Source: Sphingomonas sp. CFBP 13720 (GTDB taxonomy: Bacteria; Pseudomonadota; Alphaproteobacteria; Sphingomonadales; Sphingomonadaceae). From it: a DNA stretch of 64,000 nucleotides. A model generated the notes under the pieces. It had not been told where the DNA came from and made no database searches. It saw only the letters and a list, made by a program, of their open reading frames with translations. Below are positions 60,595-64,000 of the stretch, piece by piece. The position numbers and the translations under genes are program-made. Where the stretch lies: the NCBI RefSeq assembly GCF_014842075.1, contig NZ_JACYVA010000002.1:366948-430947 (forward strand), read 5' to 3'. The first letter of the stretch is position 1; each line of letters starts with the position of its first letter.

Positions 60595-60747
60595 ATGGAC
60601 ATGAAGGACAAGACGCTCGGCAAGAGCATGGCGAAATGGGGTGCGCTGGGCGCGGTCGTCGCGATCCCGGTGCCGTTCGTCGGCCCGCTGATCGGCGCGG
60701 CGGCGGGTGCCGGCTATGCGTATTTCAAGGCGAAGAAGCGCGTCTGA
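60595..60747 (+). CDS. 50-residue glycine-zipper protein
   Basis: TAAGGATCATC puts a good ribosome site before ATG 60595, 8 bases after the glyA stop. The product is MDMKDKTLGKSMAKWGALGA then VVAIPVPFVGPLIGAAAGAG and YAYFKAKKRV: basic ends around one Gly/Ala-rich hydrophobic segment with a glycine-zipper pattern (GPLIGAAAGAG). It is likely a small membrane or membrane-active protein co-expressed with glyA. Function unknown. Confidence 0.75.
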   Translation: MDMKDKTLGKSMAKWGALGAVVAIPVPFVGPLIGAAAGAGYAYFKAKKRV

Positions 60748-60822
60748 CCCAATCCCGGTCGCGGCCGCCGACATGGTGCCGCGACCGTCCGGGCGGCGAT
60801 CCGCGAACCGACAGGAACCTCG

Positions 60823-61284
60823 ATGCGCTGCCCGTTCTGCGCCCATGACGATAGCCAGGTAAAGGACAGCCGCCCCAGCGACGACGGCGCGGCGATCCGG
60901 CGGCGGCGGCAATGTGCGGCCTGCGGCGCACGCTTCACCACGTTCGAACGCATCCAGTTGCGCGACCTGACCGTCGTCAAGTCGGGCGATCGCCGCCAGC
61001 CCTTCGATCGCGAGAAACTGCTCCGTTCGGTCGCGACCGCGTGTCGCAAGCGCCCGATCACCCCGGTCCAGGTCGAACGGCTCGTCTCCGGCATCCAGCG
61101 CCAGTTGGAAACGACCGGCGAGAGCGAGACCCCGTCGCAACGCATCGGCGAACTGGTGATGGAGGGGCTGCGCGGCCTGGACCCGGTCGCGTACATCCGC
61201 TTCGCCAGCGTCTACAAGGACTTCCGCGAGGCAAAGGACTTCGAGGATTTCGCGGGCAATGTCGGCGAGGCGGGACGGGAATAG
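60823..61284 (+). CDS. nrdR: Transcriptional repressor NrdR
   Basis: Represses ribonucleotide reductase genes when dATP is high. 153 residues: zinc ribbon [17 protein letters not shown] ... [17 protein letters not shown] (four Cys), then the ATP-cone ([20 protein letters not shown] ... [20 protein letters not shown]). glyA-(small ORF)-nrdR is a common alphaproteobacterial order. Confidence 0.96.
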   Translation: MRCPFCAHDDSQVKDSRPSDDGAAIRRRRQCAACGARFTTFERIQLRDLTVVKSGDRRQPFDREKLLRSVATACRKRPITPVQVERLVSGIQRQLETTGESETPSQRIGELVMEGLRGLDPVAYIRFASVYKDFREAKDFEDFAGNVGEAGRE

Positions 61285-61318
61285 CGCCCCCCCTTACCCA
61301 CCCGCACCCCGCGACCCC

Positions 61319-61500
61319 CGTTCGGTTCGAGCAGCATCGAGCCCGTCGCGATGCGTCCGTCGAGAACCCGCGCCGAGCCCTGATGCAGGGCTGTGAGATA
61401 ACGCAATGCTACCCGGCCTCCCGTCTGGAACGACTGCGTCATTGCGTTCGGCCAGGTTCGGGCGGCATCGAGCCTGTCGGCATGTAGCCGTAGAGGACCG
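61319..61500. repeat. Two further degenerate copies of the family A repeat
   Basis: 61319-61370 (CGTTCGGTTCGAGCAGCATC, ending GTCCGTCGAGAACC) and 61445-61500 (GCGTTCGGCCAGGTTCGGGC, ending GTAGCCGTAGAGGACCGC) share the pattern CGTTCGG...GCAT CGAGCC.GTCG...GCGT/GCCGT.GAG.ACC. They lie between nrdR and the GIY-YIG gene. The remaining bases of the 61285-61572 gap hold no gene that I can support. Confidence 0.6.
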
Positions 61501-61572
61501 CATACCTTGGCGATCCGTTCGCCCGAAACCTGCCGCCACTTTCTTCTCATCCGCCCTGCCCCCTTCCCCTTG

Positions 61573-61625
61573 CCGTCCATCCTGAGTAGCGGCTGAGCGT
61601 AGTCGAAGACGCGTATCGAAGGACC
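61573..61625. repeat. Left inverted copy (family A) flanking the GIY-YIG gene
   Basis: Begins CCGTCCATCCTGAGTAGCGG and ends GCGTATCGAAGGACC. It is the reverse complement, with about 44 of 52 positions matching by eye, of 61901-61951. Its last bases (GAAGGA, 61618-61623) form the ribosome site of the GIY-YIG gene, 5 bases before ATG 61629. Confidence 0.85.
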
Positions 61626-61628
61626 GAG

Positions 61629-62696
61629 ATGAGTTTCGCCGCCTATATCCTGCGCTGTTCCGACGGGAAATATTATGTCGGTCACACCGACGACCTCGAA
61701 CGGCGCGTCGCGCAGCATCAGGCGGGCGAGATCGAAGGCTTCACGCAGGCGCGCCGTCCGATCGCGCTGGCATGGAGCGAAACGGTGCCGACCCGCGAAC
61801 AGGCACAGGCGATCGAACAGCAGCTGAAGGGCTGGTCGCGTGCGAAGAAGGAAGCGCTGATCGCGGGCGACTGGGATACGGCACAGGCACTGGCGCGCAA
61901 GTCCTTCGATACCGGTCTTCGACGGGCTCAGCCCCTGCTCAGGACGGACGGAGTGGAGATGGACGAACGCGGTCCGCAATCCCCCCCGCCGGTCATCGTC
62001 CTCGTCCGCCCGCAACTCGGCCAGAACATCGGCAAGGCCGCGCGGGCGATGCTCAATTTCGGCCTCACCGAACTGCGCCTCGTCGCGCCGCGCGACGGCT
62101 GGCCGAATCCGGAGGCCGGTCCGGCGGCCAGCGGCGCGGACCGGGTGCTACGCGACGCGGTCGTCTATGACAGCGTCGCGGAGGCGGTGGCCGACTGCGC
62201 GCATGTCTATGCGACGACGGTCCGCAAGCGCGGCATCACCAAGCCGGTCGTAACGCCCGAAGCCGCCGCCGGCGCGATCCGCAGCGAACCGGGCCGATCC
62301 GCGATCCTGTTCGGACCCGAACGCTCGGGGCTGGAAACCGACGACGTGGCGCTCGCCCGCACGATCCTGACCGTGCCGATCAACCCCGAATTCGGATCGC
62401 TCAACCTCGCGCAGGCGGTGATCCTCGTCGCGTATGAATGGTCGAAGGGCGAAGGGCTGGCCAGTCCGCCCACCGTCGACCTCGGTATTCCCGCACCGCA
62501 TGACGAGCTGGAAGGCATGATCCGCCAGCTTGACGAGATGCTGGAGGCTGCACGCTTCTTCTTCCCGCCCGAACGCGCCACGACCTCGCGCCGGACACTG
62601 CGCACGCTGCTGACCAAGCCCGGCTGGACGTCGCAGGAAGTCCGCACGATGCGCGGCGTGCTGTCGGCGCTGGATGGTGCCAAGCGACGGCGGTAG
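61629..62696 (+). CDS. GIY-YIG nuclease fused in frame to TrmJ-type rRNA/tRNA methyltransferase
   Basis: One continuous 355-codon frame holds two proteins that are normally separate. Residues 1-91 are a UPF0213-type GIY-YIG nuclease (AAYILRCSDGKYYVGHTDDL, Arg25 in LERR, Glu63 in AIEQQLKGWSRAKKEAL). Residues 92-110 are encoded by a dispersed repeat. Residues 111-355 are a complete SpoU/TrmJ methyltransferase (VIVLVRPQLGQNIGKAARAM; ILFGPERSGLETDDVALA; INPEFGSLNLAQAVILVAYE), which 2'-O-methylates position 32 of tRNA. ATG 61959 (Met111) has its own GGAG/GTGGAG, so a free TrmJ of 245 residues is probably also made. Confidence 0.9.
   Translation: MSFAAYILRCSDGKYYVGHTDDLERRVAQHQAGEIEGFTQARRPIALAWSETVPTREQAQAIEQQLKGWSRAKKEALIAGDWDTAQALARKSFDTGLRRAQPLLRTDGVEMDERGPQSPPPVIVLVRPQLGQNIGKAARAMLNFGLTELRLVAPRDGWPNPEAGPAASGADRVLRDAVVYDSVAEAVADCAHVYATTVRKRGITKPVVTPEAAAGAIRSEPGRSAILFGPERSGLETDDVALARTILTVPINPEFGSLNLAQAVILVAYEWSKGEGLASPPTVDLGIPAPHDELEGMIRQLDEMLEAARFFFPPERATTSRRTLRTLLTKPGWTSQEVRTMRGVLSALDGAKRRR
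61901..61951. repeat. Right inverted copy (family A) inside the fusion frame
   Basis: Begins GTCCTTCGATACCGGTCTTC and ends CAGGACGGACGG; inverted relative to 61573-61625. It lies exactly between the GIY-YIG and TrmJ parts and is open in the reading frame (SFDTGLRRAQPLLRTDG). Confidence 0.85.
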
Positions 62697-62783
62697 CAGC
62701 GGCGGCGTGGGCAGCTTGCTGCAAAACCGGGAAGCATCCGTTGCGAACACGCCGTTCGCCCCCGAACCCGACCGACGTTCCGA

Positions 62784-63098
62784 CTATCCCCGCGTGCGGT
62801 CGAACGTCACCAGTTCGTACGCGATCGACGCCTCGACCAGCCGTTCCCATAGATCGGCGACGATCGCATCGGGCACCCCCGCATCGGCAGCGGCGGCACG
62901 GACGTTGGCAATCACCTGCGCCTTGCGCGGCTCGTCGCGCACCGCATTCCGGTCGGGCTTGATGCGCGCGGCCGCCCGCATATAGCCGAAGCGGCGGGCG
63001 AGCAGCGCGATCAGGTCGCGATCGACATGGTCGACCCCGGCACGGACCTCCATCATCGTGGTGCAATCGGCGGGATCGAGCGGAGCCTTGGTCGTCAT
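62784..63098 (-). CDS. Chorismate mutase (AroQ type)
   Basis: Converts chorismate to prephenate for Phe/Tyr synthesis. 104 residues, all helical: VRAGVDHVDRDLIALLARRF, ARIKPDRNAVRDEPRKAQVI and WERLVEASIAYELVTFD. Arg18 (VRAGVD), Lys/Arg in RIKPDR and the Glu of VEASIAYE fit the AroQ active site, close to the PchB/monofunctional group. It supplies prephenate for tyrA at 43784. Confidence 0.92.
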   Translation of the reverse strand: MTTKAPLDPADCTTMMEVRAGVDHVDRDLIALLARRFGYMRAAARIKPDRNAVRDEPRKAQVIANVRAAAADAGVPDAIVADLWERLVEASIAYELVTFDRTRG

Positions 63099-63109
63099 GC
63101 CGCCGCTTT

Positions 63110-63274
63110 AGCGCGTTCGCCCGCGCTGTCGACCGTCTGTCGCCACCGACCGGATCGCGCGTCGCCGTTCGCCGCGTGTGTCATACCGCGGCGGAATGGT
63201 CGGCGGTCGACAAGGTGAACGACGGCGACGTGGACGCGATGCGTCGCCGCAGCAGCCGCCAGCAGAACTACTGA
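63110..63274 (+). pseudogene. Decayed small exported-protein gene
   Basis: From 63173 a frame reads RVCHTAAEWSAVDKVNDGDV then DAMRRRSSRQQNY and stops at 63272-63274. This is the C-terminal pattern of small sphingomonad exported proteins with 'TGSR...rRVC.t.aEW'. The preceding TGSRVAVR is in the same frame, but the expected earlier part (ALARSPALSTVCR, 63110-63145) is in another frame and no start codon with ribosome site is present. I interpret it as a frameshifted remnant; a real 32-residue peptide from GTG 63176 is less likely. Confidence 0.4.
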
Positions 63275-63286
63275 TCGCCCACCGCC

Positions 63287-63315
63287 TTGACTCGCGCCCG
63301 GCCGGCGGCTAGGCG
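63287..63315 (+). promoter_or_regulatory. Candidate promoter of rpsD
   Basis: TTGACT (63287-63292), 17 bases, TAGGCG (63310-63315). It would give a leader of about 150 bases before the rpsD ATG at 63473. No structure resembling a known S4 autoregulatory site was recognised. Confidence 0.35.
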
Positions 63316-63472
63316 CGCCCCTTCGCAATCGGCTCCGCATTCCCGGTGAAGCGGCGGCCCTGCATTGTCCCTCGCGACATGTCGGAAGCGAATACCGGGA
63401 GCCGCGATCCTGTCCGCCGGACTATCTCCGTCGGGCAAGGTCAAACGTTACTGCAATTGCATTGGATTTACG

Positions 63473-64000
63473 ATGTCGAAGCGCTCCAGCGCCAAGTACA
63501 AGCTCGATCGCCGCCTGGGCGAGAATATCTGGGGTCGTCCCAAGAGCCCGGTCAACAAGCGCGAATACGGTCCCGGCCAGCATGGTCAGCGCCGCAAGGG
63601 CAAGATCTCGGACTTCGGTATCCAGCTGCGCGCCAAGCAGAAGCTCAAGGGCTATTATGGCGACGTGACCGAGAAGCAGTTCAAGCGCACCTATGAAGAA
63701 GCGTCGCGCATGAAGGGCGATACCGGTCAGAACCTGATCGGCCTGCTCGAACAGCGTCTCGACATGATCGTGTACCGCGCCAAGTTCGCCCCGACCGTGT
63801 GGTCGGCGCGTCAGCTGGTCAGCCACGGCCACGTCCGCGTCAACGGCGTGAAGTGCAACATCGCATCGCGCCGCTGCTTCGTCGGCGACGAGATCACGTT
63901 GGGCACCAAGGCGCAGGAAATGGCGCTGGTCCTCGAAGCACAGACGCTGGCCGAACGCGATATTCCCGAGTACGTCGCCACCGAGGGTGCTGCAAAGGTG
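63473..64000 (+). CDS. rpsD: Ribosomal protein S4 (3' end beyond the window)
   Basis: A primary 16S-binding protein of the 30S subunit. 176 codons are visible of about 204: [40 protein letters not shown], the S4 RNA-binding domain ([40 protein letters not shown]). The frame is open to the last base. ATG 63473 has only a weak ribosome site (GGATTTACG). Confidence 0.96.
   Translation, partial: MSKRSSAKYKLDRRLGENIWGRPKSPVNKREYGPGQHGQRRKGKISDFGIQLRAKQKLKGYYGDVTEKQFKRTYEEASRMKGDTGQNLIGLLEQRLDMIVYRAKFAPTVWSARQLVSHGHVRVNGVKCNIASRRCFVGDEITLGTKAQEMALVLEAQTLAERDIPEYVATEGAAKV

Overview
The window reads as a chromosomal segment of a GC-rich sphingomonad (Sphingomonas-like alphaproteobacterium). The reasons are the codon use, an alphaproteobacterial 5-aminolevulinate synthase (HemA, C4 pathway), the tyrA-hisC / metX-metW neighbourhood, an EIVVTGRR segment of the kind common in sphingomonad exported proteins, and two dispersed repeat families. 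Most of it is core genome. Only the first ~0.8 kb (lower GC, a cut-off gene of unknown function) looks accessory.

Layout. 0.9-5.1 kb: a TonB-like protein, thrS, a Uma2-type nuclease wedged between thrS and infC, and infC with an ATC start. 5.3-14.1 kb: a type II secretion (T2SS) locus in two divergent operons, gspL-M-E-F leftward and gspG-H-I-C-D rightward, without gspJ or gspK. 14.1-16.1 kb: an alpha/beta hydrolase and a PadR/membrane-protein pair with a clear operator. 16.4-20.5 kb: a Tat-dependent PhoX-family phosphatase with lipobox, divergent from a three-gene set resembling GspL/GspM/GspC (PilN/PilO/PilP-like). 20.5-24.4 kb: an exported protein, modABC, a phasin and a 37-residue membrane protein. 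24.5-29.1 kb: lepA, tRNA-Pro(CGG), a PHB-depolymerase-family esterase and a dapF-like gene. 29.5-33.1 kb: DUF2339, DUF6456 and XRE-family genes. 33.2-40.7 kb: ptsP, a RodZ-like protein, a CpoB-like TPR protein, tilS and ftsH. 41.3-43.2 kb: a CocE/NonD hydrolase. 43.2-43.8 kb: a repeat-filled gap. 43.8-47.6 kb: tyrA-hisC divergent from metX-metW. 47.7-54.6 kb: a lipoprotein, topA, a MipA/OmpV porin-like protein, dprA, plsY and murI. 54.8-60.8 kb: hemA, DUF3429, a lipoprotein, rpiB, an acyltransferase, glyA and a 50-residue glycine-zipper protein. 60.8-64 kb: nrdR, a GIY-YIG/TrmJ in-frame fusion, chorismate mutase, a decayed small gene and the 5' part of rpsD.

Two themes stand out. First, repeats invade coding sequence: a REP-type palindrome lies in frame inside tilS, and a different ~51-bp repeat flanks a GIY-YIG nuclease in inverted orientation, supplying its ribosome-binding site on one side and an in-frame linker into trmJ on the other. 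Second, secretion: a reduced T2SS lies a few kb from a PhoX-type phosphatase (a family with known T2SS substrates) and a satellite set of assembly-platform-like genes with no ATPase or secretin of its own.
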